Part shown: piece after piece, positions 1 through 6,833 of the stretch
Layout: each line of letters opens with the position of its first letter
How positions within the stretch are numbered: the first letter of the stretch is position 1
DNA from: an uncultured Acetobacter sp.
GTDB taxonomy: Bacteria; Pseudomonadota; Alphaproteobacteria; Acetobacterales; Acetobacteraceae
Assembly (NCBI GenBank): GCA_937900755.1
Contig: CALCDN010000056.1
Coordinates: 1-8,241, forward strand
Length of the DNA stretch: 8,241 nt
Direction of reading: 5' to 3'
The notes under the pieces: model-generated
The model's database searches: none
The model's input: only the letters and a program-made list of their open reading frames with translations
What the model was told of the DNA's origin: nothing
Program-made: the position numbers and the translations under genes

Positions 1-1
1 G

Positions 2-1609
2 GCCCTCCCCCTGCCCGAACATGGCGGGGGCACCCTCCGGCTGGTGGCCGCGGCTTCCGGCGGCACACTGGACCCCCAGATCAACTACACCGGCAAATAC
101 ATAAACCTGTTCGCCAACGTGTATGACGGGCTGACCACTTTTCGCAAAATCACAGGCCCGGAAGGCAGGCAGGTTGTGCCAGACCTGGCCGAGGCCCTGC
201 CCACGCCACAGGATGGCGGGCTGAGTTATACATTTACACTGCGCCCCGGCATTTATTTTTCAAACGGGCAACCCGTGACCACGGCGGATGTCGTGGCGTC
301 CTTCCAACGGCTTTTTCGTGTTGGCGCGCCAACGGCCGGGTCTTTTTATGGCGCGATCATAGGGGCGGATGCCTGCTTGCGCGCACCGGACTCCTGCACG
401 CTCGACCACGGGATCGAGGCGGACGCTCCTAGCAGGCGCATCACCTTCCACCTGACCCACCCTGACACGGAATTCCTGCAAAAACTGGCCTTTACCCACG
501 CTGTCATTCTGCCAGCCAGCACCCCCGACCATGATACCGGCAACATGCCCGTGCCCGGCACAGGCCCCTACAGGCTGGACGCCTACGACCCGAACACCTT
601 TCTCTCCCTCACCCGCAATCCTGCTTTCCATGTCTGGAACCCGCAGGCGCAACCCGCAGGCTACCCCGACCGGATTGACTATACCTTTGGCATCCCCGAA
701 GAAGCCGCCGTAACCGCTGTGGAAAACGGGCAGTACGACTGGATGGCCGATACCATCCCCCTTGACCGGCTGGGGGAACTGGGGAGCCATTTTGCCGGGC
801 AGACGCATGTCATGCGCCACCCCTCCCTTTATTTTTTACCCATGAACATGCACGAACCCCCTTTTACGGACATACGGGTGCGCCAGGCGGTCAACTACGC
901 GCTCAACCGCAGGGCCATGGTCATTCTGTACGGTGGTCCGGGCATTGCCCGCCCGGCATGCGACCTTATCCCCTCCGTTTTGGAAGTCGGGGGCCAGACA
1001 TGCGCCTATACGCGCGCGGCCACCCCCGCCACACCGGCGCAGGCATGGTCCGCGCCAGACATGCAGGCCGCCCGCAGGCTGGTGCGTGAAAGCGGGACCG
1101 CCGGGCAGAAAGTCACACTGGTGGTCGCCAACACCAGTGCGGACATGGCCATGGGCGCATGGGTGCGTGACATGCTGCAAACCCTTGGCTACCAGGCGGT
1201 TCTACGCCCGCTGAGCAGCAGCCTGCACCTGTCCTACATCCAGAACACGGACAACCATGTGCAGATATCCCTGACAAGCTGGTCGGCTGACTACCCATCC
1301 GCCTCCAATTTTGTGGAGGCCTTATTCGGGTGTGAAAATTTTCATCCCCATTCCGACAGCTCCATCAACATCGCGGGATTTTGTGACCCGAGCGCCCAGT
1401 CCATCATGGATCGCGCCAGAACCGACACCAGCCTGAGCCCCGAACAGCGCAACCAGCTCTGGCAGCAGGCCAACAGGCTTGTCATGGAGCAGGCCCCCGT
1501 CGCCCCGATGATTGAAAAAGACAATGTGGTGCTGACATCTGCCCGGGTTCGGAACTTTTTTTATACCGAGGTCAACCAGCTCCTGTTCTCTCAGGTCTGG
1601 TTGCGCTGA
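2..1609 (+). CDS. ABC transporter substrate-binding protein, family 5 (peptide/solute type), 5' end cut by window
   Basis: Periplasmic solute-binding component of an ABC importer of the DppA/OppA class (SBP_bac_5). The frame is open from nt 2, giving 535 visible residues. It begins in the typical mature start GGTLRLVAAASGGTLDPQ, so the signal peptide and true start lie off the left edge; the in-frame GTG at 44 falls inside this conserved stretch and is not the start. Family signs are a PDLAEALPTP segment, FSNGQPVTTADVVASFQRL, PGTGPYRL, and the FTDIRVRQAVNYALNRRAM helix typical of the second lobe. Six Cys (residues 125, 132, 320, 334, 444, 461 counted from nt 2) lie in three close pairs, consistent with disulfides in an exported protein. 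No permease or ATPase gene is in view; any partners would be upstream. The class is secure. The substrate cannot be read from sequence, and peptides, amines and sugars are all possible in this family. Confidence 0.9.
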   Translation, partial: ALPLPEHGGGTLRLVAAASGGTLDPQINYTGKYINLFANVYDGLTTFRKITGPEGRQVVPDLAEALPTPQDGGLSYTFTLRPGIYFSNGQPVTTADVVASFQRLFRVGAPTAGSFYGAIIGADACLRAPDSCTLDHGIEADAPSRRITFHLTHPDTEFLQKLAFTHAVILPASTPDHDTGNMPVPGTGPYRLDAYDPNTFLSLTRNPAFHVWNPQAQPAGYPDRIDYTFGIPEEAAVTAVENGQYDWMADTIPLDRLGELGSHFAGQTHVMRHPSLYFLPMNMHEPPFTDIRVRQAVNYALNRRAMVILYGGPGIARPACDLIPSVLEVGGQTCAYTRAATPATPAQAWSAPDMQAARRLVRESGTAGQKVTLVVANTSADMAMGAWVRDMLQTLGYQAVLRPLSSSLHLSYIQNTDNHVQISLTSWSADYPSASNFVEALFGCENFHPHSDSSINIAGFCDPSAQSIMDRARTDTSLSPEQRNQLWQQANRLVMEQAPVAPMIEKDNVVLTSARVRNFFYTEVNQLLFSQVWLR

Positions 1610-1627
1610 GCAGGCGCCGATCCGGGG

Positions 1628-1650
1628 TTATCCACAGAATCTGTGGATGA
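1628..1650. repeat. Inverted repeat between convergent genes, containing a DnaA-box sequence
   Basis: ATCCACAGA and TCTGTGGAT form a perfect 9-bp dyad around one central A (1630-1648). It can be extended to 1628-1650 with one G-T and one A-T pair. As RNA it would be an 8-bp stem with a 3-nt loop, or longer with the outer pairs. It sits in the 89-nt gap between two genes that converge on it, so it could act as a bidirectional transcription stop. However, it is only about half GC and has no U-tract on either side, so this is a weak terminator model. The left arm with its flank reads TTATCCACA (1628-1636), the consensus DnaA box. The right arm on the minus strand reads TCATCCACA, one mismatch away. 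The repeat is certain; its role is not. Confidence 0.75.
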
Positions 1651-1698
1651 AATACAGGACAAGTCTGGAATGAGCGCGGGATAACGCCCGACAACCGG

Positions 1699-2736
1699 CT
1701 ATTCCCCGCCAAGCCGCCGGATAACCCGCGCCCGGATCTGCTCAGGCAGGGGCACATAGTCAAGCACCGTGGTCACGGGTGCTCCTTCCGTCAGAGCCCA
1801 CCGGAAAAAACGTCGCACGGCCTCCCCCCGGTTATCAACCGTGGCCTCGGCAGGGAACAGCACATAGGTTGTGGTGATAATGGGCCAGCTTTCAGCCCCC
1901 GCCACATCGCTCAGGGCTGCGGTCAGGTCCGCCTCGTCCCATTGGGCAGCCTGGGCCGCATGGGCAAAGCTGCTGGCTGTCGCGCTGACAAAAACCCCAT
2001 CATGGTTTTGCATCTGCACAAGTGCGAGGTGGTTGCGTGCGGCATAGGCATATTCAAGGTAGCCAATGCTGCCAGCCGTGTTCTGCACATAGGCGGCAAT
2101 GCCATCATTCCCGCGTGCTCCGGCCCCGGCGGGCCACGCAACGGATGTGCCCTTGCCCACACCGTTTTTCCACTCGGGCGAAACATGGGCAAGATAGTCC
2201 GTAAAAACATAGGTCGTGCCCGAACCATCGGCCCGGTGCAGCGGCGCGATAACCTGGTCAGGCAGGGTCAGGCCGGGGTTGATGGCCGCAATCCGGGCAT
2301 CGTTCCACTGGGTGATGACCCCCGCATAAATAGCTGCCAGCACCGGCCCGCTCAGACGCAAGGCGCCATTGGCAACACCAGGCACATTGGCCGTGACAAC
2401 CACGCCACCAATGGCTGTTGGCACCTGCACCAGCCTGCCCGCTTCCAGCCGCACGTGGGCCATGGGCGCGTCTGACGCCCCAAAATCCACCGTCCCGGCC
2501 AGGATCTGGTTCTGCCCGGCCCCGGAGCCTATGGTCTGGTAATTAATCCGCGCGTCCACACCCGGCGGCGCGGCAGCCGACCATGCCTGGTACAGGGGAG
2601 CCGCAAAGCTGGAACCCGCCCCTGTGATCTCCTCCGCCCGCGCAGCATGCGGCAGGGCAAACCCACCGCACAGCAGCAGAACGGCAAAACCGGCTTTAAC
2701 CCAATACCGCACAGGGGTGACGTGGTGACTTGCCAT
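1699..2736 (-). CDS. pstS: Phosphate ABC transporter substrate-binding protein (PstS family)
   Basis: Periplasmic phosphate-binding protein that would deliver phosphate to a PstCAB importer. It has 345 residues, normal for PstS. A Sec signal peptide is clear: basic start, hydrophobic stretch about residues 16-28, AxA-type site ARA at 32-34 before EEITGAG. The phosphate-pocket segments are all present: GSSFAAP (43-44 of the binding loop), GSGAG (S71), FGASDAP (D89), and RADGSGTTYVFTDYL (R168, D170, S172-T174), matching the E. coli PstS ligands as I recall them. The GNDGIAAYVQNTAGSIGYLEYAYA region is also typical. The ATG is set by the signal peptide and by AAGGAG six nt upstream. The gene starts 32 nt after the pheT stop on the same strand, with no terminator visible between them, so readthrough from pheST is likely. 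No pstC, pstA, pstB or phoU follows, and I saw no clear Pho box. Confidence 0.92.
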   Translation of the reverse strand: MASHHVTPVRYWVKAGFAVLLLCGGFALPHAARAEEITGAGSSFAAPLYQAWSAAAPPGVDARINYQTIGSGAGQNQILAGTVDFGASDAPMAHVRLEAGRLVQVPTAIGGVVVTANVPGVANGALRLSGPVLAAIYAGVITQWNDARIAAINPGLTLPDQVIAPLHRADGSGTTYVFTDYLAHVSPEWKNGVGKGTSVAWPAGAGARGNDGIAAYVQNTAGSIGYLEYAYAARNHLALVQMQNHDGVFVSATASSFAHAAQAAQWDEADLTAALSDVAGAESWPIITTTYVLFPAEATVDNRGEAVRRFFRWALTEGAPVTTVLDYVPLPEQIRARVIRRLGGE

Positions 2737-2742
2737 GATCTG

Positions 2743-2748
2743 CTCCTT
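2743..2748 (-). promoter_or_regulatory. Ribosome binding site of pstS
   Basis: On the minus strand AAGGAG lies six nt before the ATG at 2736. It is a full-strength Shine-Dalgarno in the short pheT-pstS gap and fixes the pstS start. The rest of the gap (2737-2768) holds a direct repeat of GGCGGCA and no hairpin with a U-tract. Confidence 0.8.
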
Positions 2749-2768
2749 CTGCCGCCTGCCGCCCGCCT

Positions 2769-5228
2769 TTATCGCAGGACCGCGCCCGTTGCCTTGCTGA
2801 CAGCGGCAACAATACGCTCGGACACCGCTTCGAGTTCGGCATCGGTCAGGCTTTTATCGGTGGGCTGAAGGGTCACCTCCACCCCGACCGAGCGCATGCC
2901 ATCCGCCACATGCTGGCCGGTATAGATGTCAAACAGGCTGGTATCGGACACAAGCTGGCGGTCTGCCCCGCGCACGGCGCGCAACACGTTTTCCACAGGA
3001 ATATCCTGCGTGAGCACAAACGCAAAATCACGCCGCACAGGCTGGAAGGCCGAAAGCGCCGGAGCTGTTTTTTTCTTCTTCTTGGGTTGGGGCACGCTTT
3101 CCACAAAGACTTCGAACGCCACAACCGGAACATCAATCCCCGCGGCCTGAAGGACTGATGGGTGCAACTCGCCAAAATACGCCAGGATGTTCTTTGGTCC
3201 CTGCCGCAGCGCGCCCGAGCGGCCCGGATGGTACCATGAGGGCGCATCCGCCGTGGTTGTTATGGCATCAGGCCCCACCCCGAACTGGCGCAGCAGTTCC
3301 AGCGCATCCGCCTTGGCCGCCCAGAGCGAAACCGCATTGCTGGCCACGCCGGGGTAACGGGGTGTATGGCCCGAGCGCACACCGGCAGCCAGTGTCTGCT
3401 GGGACGTCTGAGCAAAGGCCGGGCCAATTTCAAACAGCCCGATATCTCCCCAGCCGCGCGCACTGTTGTGGCGGATGGCCGCCACCAGATTGACCAGCGG
3501 TGTCGGCCGCATCTGGTCCAGGTCCGAGGCTATGGGGTTCAGCAGACGCAGGCTTTCCGGCGCTCCCCCAAAATGCATGGCCTCCTCGTGCGAGACAAAG
3601 GAAAAACCCACCGTTTCCGTTAGTCCGCGTGCTGCCAGCACGCGGCGTGCCCGCGCAAAACGGGCCTGCGCAAAAGTAAGAGAAGCCCCCGGCACCACGC
3701 TGATGGGAGGCAAAGGTGTTGCGGGAACAGCATCCAGCCCTTTAAGCCGCAGGACCTCCTCCACCAGATCGCTCTCGGCCTCAATGGCGGCAACCCCCTG
3801 CGCCGCCTGCGCGGCCACGGCTTCTGGCAGGTCCTTGCCCTGTGACAGCACGGGAGCCTGCGCCACGTCATTGCGCCATGAGGGCACGCCAAGCGTCACC
3901 TGCACCGCATTGCGCGAGCGCACCTCAAAACCCAGCTTTTCCAGCAAGGCCACGCTCTCGTCGGCTGGCACGTCCAGCCCGCCAAGGTCGCTCACACGCT
4001 CAAAGCGCAAGGTGGCGTTGCGCTGCCAGGCGGGCTGTTCCCCGGCGGAGACAACCTCGCTGGCTTCCCCCCCGCACAGTTCAACAATCATGCGGGTGGC
4101 CGCCTCAAGGGCCGCCACGGGCAGTGCCTGATCCACACCACGCTCAAACCGGTAGCTGGAGTCAGACGACAGGCCGAGCCTGCGGCTGCTCAGGGCCACG
4201 CGCACGGGGTCAAACAGGGCACATTCCACAAATACATCGGTCGTGGCATCAGTCGCCCCTGTGGCGTCCCCGCCCATGATGCCCGCAAGGGACTGCACGC
4301 CGTTCTGGTCCGCGATGACGCAGTCTTCGGCGGTTACGGTGCAGTCCTGCCCGTCCAGCGTGCGGAAGGTCTCGCCCTCGCCCCGACACAGGGTCAGCCT
4401 GCCCCCCGCGATTTTGTTCGCATCAAACACATGCAGCGGACGGCCAAGGTCAAAGCAGAAATAGTTGGTAATATCGACCAGCGTGGAAATGGAGCGCAGG
4501 CCAATACTCTCCAGCCGGTTGCGCAGCCAGTCCGGGCTGGGACCGTTTTTGACGCCCCGAATGGTCCGCCCCAGCACCCACGGGCAGGCCTGATGGTCGG
4601 TAATGGCCCATGTTACGGGCGAGGCAAACGTACCGTTCACCGTTTCAGCCAGCCACGGCTGCAGCGTGCCAAGGCCCGCGGCGGCCAGGTCACGCGCAAT
4701 GCCGCGCACACCCAGCGCATCGCCCCGGTTGGGAGTAATGGCAATGTCGATCACCACATCGTCCAGCCCGGCAAAATCGGGGTAGGACTGGCCGGGCAAT
4801 GTGTCGGCCGGCAGTTCGGCAATGCCGCTGGTTTCCTCCCCCAGCCCCAGTTCACGCAGGGAGCACAGCATGCCTCCGCTCAGCTCACCCCGGACCTTGC
4901 CCGCCTTGATGGTCACATCCAGCCCCGGCACGTAAGCTCCGGGGGGCGCAAAGATAACCGCCAGGTCCTTGCGGGCATTGGGCGCGCCACACACGACCTG
5001 CACGTCTGAAAAACCCGGACCCGCATCCACGCGGCAAACCTGCAGGCGGTCCGCGTTGGGGTGGGGCTGGGCGTCCAGAATACGGGCGGTCAGGAAGGGT
5101 TCGAGGGCCGCACCCTTGTTCTCGACACTTTCCACCTCCAGGCCGATCTGGTTGAGCATGGCGCAGATTTCGGCCAGCGTTGCCTGGGTTTCCAGGTGGT
5201 CATACAGCCATGACAGCGTGAATTTCAT
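2769..5228 (-). CDS. pheT: Phenylalanine--tRNA ligase beta subunit
   Basis: Beta subunit of the cytoplasmic (alpha-beta)2 phenylalanyl-tRNA synthetase, which charges tRNA-Phe and hydrolyses mischarged Tyr-tRNA-Phe. It has 819 residues, within the family range. Domains in order: N-terminal MKFTLSWL and EMAP-like tRNA-binding OB fold (about 39-150, with PHPNADRLQVCRV and VVCGAPNA), B3/B4 editing domain (about 210-385, with RPLHVFDA, AGIMGG, YRFERGVD), B5 domain (about 400-500), catalytic-like core (about 510-705, with LNPIASDLDQMRP and LFEIG), and the FDX-ACB anticodon-binding domain (about 726-819). A linker with five Lys (716-720) precedes the last domain. Between VPSWRNDV and EAESDLVEEV there is a stretch of about 28 residues absent from typical PheT. 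The ATG at 5228 was chosen because homologues start MKFTLSWL; the longer frame up to 5309 runs into pheS. The gap to the pheS stop is 4 nt, with GAAGGGG nine nt before the ATG inside the pheS end, so translation is probably coupled. Confidence 0.97.
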   Translation of the reverse strand: MKFTLSWLYDHLETQATLAEICAMLNQIGLEVESVENKGAALEPFLTARILDAQPHPNADRLQVCRVDAGPGFSDVQVVCGAPNARKDLAVIFAPPGAYVPGLDVTIKAGKVRGELSGGMLCSLRELGLGEETSGIAELPADTLPGQSYPDFAGLDDVVIDIAITPNRGDALGVRGIARDLAAAGLGTLQPWLAETVNGTFASPVTWAITDHQACPWVLGRTIRGVKNGPSPDWLRNRLESIGLRSISTLVDITNYFCFDLGRPLHVFDANKIAGGRLTLCRGEGETFRTLDGQDCTVTAEDCVIADQNGVQSLAGIMGGDATGATDATTDVFVECALFDPVRVALSSRRLGLSSDSSYRFERGVDQALPVAALEAATRMIVELCGGEASEVVSAGEQPAWQRNATLRFERVSDLGGLDVPADESVALLEKLGFEVRSRNAVQVTLGVPSWRNDVAQAPVLSQGKDLPEAVAAQAAQGVAAIEAESDLVEEVLRLKGLDAVPATPLPPISVVPGASLTFAQARFARARRVLAARGLTETVGFSFVSHEEAMHFGGAPESLRLLNPIASDLDQMRPTPLVNLVAAIRHNSARGWGDIGLFEIGPAFAQTSQQTLAAGVRSGHTPRYPGVASNAVSLWAAKADALELLRQFGVGPDAITTTADAPSWYHPGRSGALRQGPKNILAYFGELHPSVLQAAGIDVPVVAFEVFVESVPQPKKKKKTAPALSAFQPVRRDFAFVLTQDIPVENVLRAVRGADRQLVSDTSLFDIYTGQHVADGMRSVGVEVTLQPTDKSLTDAELEAVSERIVAAVSKATGAVLR

Positions 5229-5232
5229 ACTC

Positions 5233-6303
5233 TCACACCCCTTCGTGCAGCAGTGCGGGTGCGAGCGGGTCTGCCCCGTAATGTCGCAGCCAGCGGATAT
5301 CGCTTTCATAGAACGAGCGCAGGTCGGGAATACCGTTCTTCAGCATTGCCAGACGCTCGACCCCCATACCAAAGGCAAAACCCTGCCACACACTGGGGTC
5401 CAGCCCACAGTTGGCCAGAACGCGGGCATGGACCATGCCTGCCCCCAGCACTTCCAGCCAGTCTTCGCCTGCGCCAATTTCGCCCGTTTTGCGCGACCAG
5501 CCGATATCGACCTCCAAGGAGGGTTCGGTGAACGGGAAATAGGAGGAACGAAAACGCACAGGCAATGATGGCTTACCAAAGAACGCGCGCAAAAACTCGA
5601 TCAGGCAGCCCTTGAGGTGCCCAAGAGTAATCCCCTGCCCCACCACCAGGCCTTCGCACTGGTGGAACATGGGGGAATGTGTTGCGTCATGGTCGGCGCG
5701 GTAGGTACGACCGGGGGCAATAATGCGGATGGGGGGCTTTTGGCCCAGCATGGTTCGGATCTGCACGCCCGAAGTCTGGGTACGCAGCACACGGGTAACA
5801 TCCAGCCCCGGAGCGGGAGGGAGGTAGAACGTGTAGTGGTCGGTTCTGGCGGGGTGGTGGTCTTGCGTGTTCAGGGCCGAGAAGTTGTGCCAGTCGGTCT
5901 CGATATCCGGCCCTTCGGCGACCTGAAAACCCATGACGCCAAAAATAGCCGTCATTTCCTCGATCGTGCGGCTGATCGGGTGAATGTAGCCAACCCCCTC
6001 CGCCGGGGGGGGAGCGGTTACATCCAGCTTTTCCGCTATCAGGCGGGCTTGCAGGGCCGCGGCCTCCAGTTCCCGCCCACGGGCTTCCACCGCCTGTGTC
6101 AGTTCATCACGCAGGCGGTTGAGGGCAACGCCACGGGCCTTGCGCTCATCGGGCTGCATTTTCCCCAACGCCTTGAGCTGGCCGGTCAGACGGCCGGACT
6201 TGCCCAAAGTGCCAACGCGCACGGAATCCCATGCCCGCAGGTCTGTCGCACCTGCCAATTCCGACAGGACGTCCTGCCGAAGAGTTTCTAGATCGTCGCT
6301 CAT
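5233..6303 (-). CDS. pheS: Phenylalanine--tRNA ligase alpha subunit
   Basis: Catalytic alpha subunit of phenylalanyl-tRNA synthetase, a class II enzyme that activates Phe with ATP and transfers it to tRNA-Phe. It has 356 residues, as expected. The N-terminal about 90 residues form the coiled-coil tRNA-contacting arm (rich in Ala, Glu, Arg). Class II motif 1 is around 125-145 (GFQVAEGPDIETDWHNFSAL). Motif 2 is around 199-219 (RTYRADHDATHSPMFHQCEG). Motif 3 is around 308-321 (GFAFGMGVERLAML). FPFTEPS (257-262) and A310 in GFAFG line the amino-acid pocket; this Ala is the usual residue for Phe specificity. The ATG at 6303 matches the family start. The frame is open farther upstream, but that part reads through the terminator and into rplT and has no family similarity. 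The Shine-Dalgarno is poor (GCGGGG close to the ATG). pheT follows after 4 nt. Confidence 0.97.
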   Translation of the reverse strand: MSDDLETLRQDVLSELAGATDLRAWDSVRVGTLGKSGRLTGQLKALGKMQPDERKARGVALNRLRDELTQAVEARGRELEAAALQARLIAEKLDVTAPPPAEGVGYIHPISRTIEEMTAIFGVMGFQVAEGPDIETDWHNFSALNTQDHHPARTDHYTFYLPPAPGLDVTRVLRTQTSGVQIRTMLGQKPPIRIIAPGRTYRADHDATHSPMFHQCEGLVVGQGITLGHLKGCLIEFLRAFFGKPSLPVRFRSSYFPFTEPSLEVDIGWSRKTGEIGAGEDWLEVLGAGMVHARVLANCGLDPSVWQGFAFGMGVERLAMLKNGIPDLRSFYESDIRWLRHYGADPLAPALLHEGV

Positions 6304-6386
6304 GGAACCCCGCGCTGAGGAAAAAATGCTACCGGGCGAATACCGTCTCCCACGAAGGGAGAAAAGCCCCCTGGGCCAGAAACCAT
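6300..6386 (-). CDS. Candidate leader peptide (28 aa, 4 Phe) overlapping the pheS start
   Basis: An ATG at 6386-6384 on the minus strand opens a 28-codon frame, MVSGPGGFSPFVGDGIRPVA then FFPQRGVP. Its TGA overlaps the pheS ATG as ATGA. It contains Phe at 8, 11, 21 and 22. pheS itself has only a weak Shine-Dalgarno, so coupled translation from this frame is conceivable, and E. coli pheST is controlled by a Phe-rich leader peptide (pheM). Against it: the only ribosome-site candidate is GGCGG directly abutting the ATG, the terminator hairpin lies upstream rather than downstream of the frame, and runs of T alone create Phe codons. I regard it as a hypothesis, not an established gene. Confidence 0.22.
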   Translation of the reverse strand: MVSGPGGFSPFVGDGIRPVAFFPQRGVP

Positions 6387-6391
6387 CCGCC

Positions 6392-6427
6392 AAAAAGCAA
6401 AAAGGCCGCCCGGTAATGGACGGCCTT
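6392..6427 (-). terminator. Rho-independent terminator or attenuator between rplT and pheS
   Basis: On the minus strand AAGGCCGTCC pairs with GGGCGGCCTT (10 bp, one G-T wobble) around the loop ATTACC. TTT, then GC, then TTTTT follow directly. This is a textbook intrinsic terminator 30 nt after the rplT stop and about 90 nt before pheS. It could end the rpmI-rplT transcript outright, with pheST then having its own promoter, or act as an attenuator allowing partial readthrough into pheST. ACCGG across the loop and 3' arm can also pair with the upstream CCGGT copies just after rplT, a possible but short antiterminator pairing. Confidence 0.8.
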
Positions 6428-6457
6428 CTTGTTAACCGGAACTGCCAAAACCGGCAA

Positions 6458-6817
6458 TCAGGCTGCCAGGGCGGCCTGTGCCTTTTTAACGATTTCGGCA
6501 AAGGTTGCTGCGTCATCAAATGCGATGGCGGCCAGAACCTTGCGGTCGATTTCGATCCCTGCCTTGTCCAGGCCGTTGATGAAACGGCTGTAGGTCAGGC
6601 CATGTTCACGCACGGCTGCGTTGATACGCTGGATCCACAGAGCGCGGAATTCACGCTTCTTGTTGCGGCGATCGCGGTATGCGTACTGGAGCGCCTTTTC
6701 AACGCGTTCCAGGGCAATACGGTAGTTGGTGGAAGACCGGCCGCGGTAACCCTTGGACAGTTCCAGAACTTTTTTGTGGCGTGCGAGTGTGGTTACACCG
6801 CGTTTGACACGTGCCAT
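6458..6817 (-). CDS. rplT: 50S ribosomal protein L20
   Basis: Large-subunit protein that binds 23S rRNA early in 50S assembly. It has 119 residues, the standard length. It shows the basic N-terminal extension (MARVKRGVTTLARHKKVL), the KGYRGRSSTNYR segment, RDRRNKKREFRALWIQRINA, and the globular C-terminal part with YSRFINGLDKAGIEIDRKVL. AAGGAG lies ten nt before the ATG. The rpmI stop codon TAA is the first part of that site (TAAGGAG), so rpmI and rplT are tightly packed and probably translationally coupled. In E. coli and Bacillus L20 represses its own operon by binding the mRNA leader; no leader of that kind can be shown here by eye. Confidence 0.98.
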   Translation of the reverse strand: MARVKRGVTTLARHKKVLELSKGYRGRSSTNYRIALERVEKALQYAYRDRRNKKREFRALWIQRINAAVREHGLTYSRFINGLDKAGIEIDRKVLAAIAFDDAATFAEIVKKAQAALAA

Positions 6818-6827
6818 ATCTCAGATG

Positions 6828-6833
6828 CTCCTT
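6828..6833 (-). promoter_or_regulatory. Ribosome binding site of rplT, overlapping the rpmI stop
   Basis: AAGGAG on the minus strand, ten nt before the rplT ATG. Its first two A residues are the last two bases of the rpmI TAA, so ribosomes ending on rpmI sit on the rplT initiation site. Confidence 0.8.

Noticed and set aside
1625..1642. Similarity of GGTTATCCACAGAATC to the start of the well-known ColE1/pMB1 origin flank
   Set aside because: The match ends after about 16 bases and continues differently; it is explained by the DnaA-box-like sequence, not by vector DNA.
2737..2768. Direct repeat of GGCGGCA between pheT and pstS as a regulatory element
   Set aside because: Only two short copies in GC-rich DNA next to the ribosome site; chance is sufficient.
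3068..3083. A7 run (minus strand) in the PheT Lys stretch as a programmed frameshift site
   Set aside because: The A-AAA-AAC heptamer is out of phase with the reading frame, and the downstream zero frame encodes the needed FDX-ACB domain; a Lys-rich linker explains the run.
3466..4131. Long plus-strand frame (221 codons) opposite pheT
   Set aside because: Antisense shadow of a strongly conserved gene in GC-rich DNA; the protein is low-complexity Ala/Ser/Arg and resembles nothing known.
5229..5309. 27-codon N-terminal extension of pheT
   Set aside because: It overlaps the conserved pheS C-terminus; MKFTLSWL at 5228 is the family start.
5617..6291. Long plus-strand frame (224 codons) opposite pheS
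   Set aside because: Shadow frame fully inside the conserved pheS gene, with no plausible start site and no family signature.
6304..6519. 72-codon N-terminal extension of pheS
   Set aside because: It would begin inside rplT and be encoded through the terminator hairpin; the family start MSDDLETLRQ at 6303 is the natural one.
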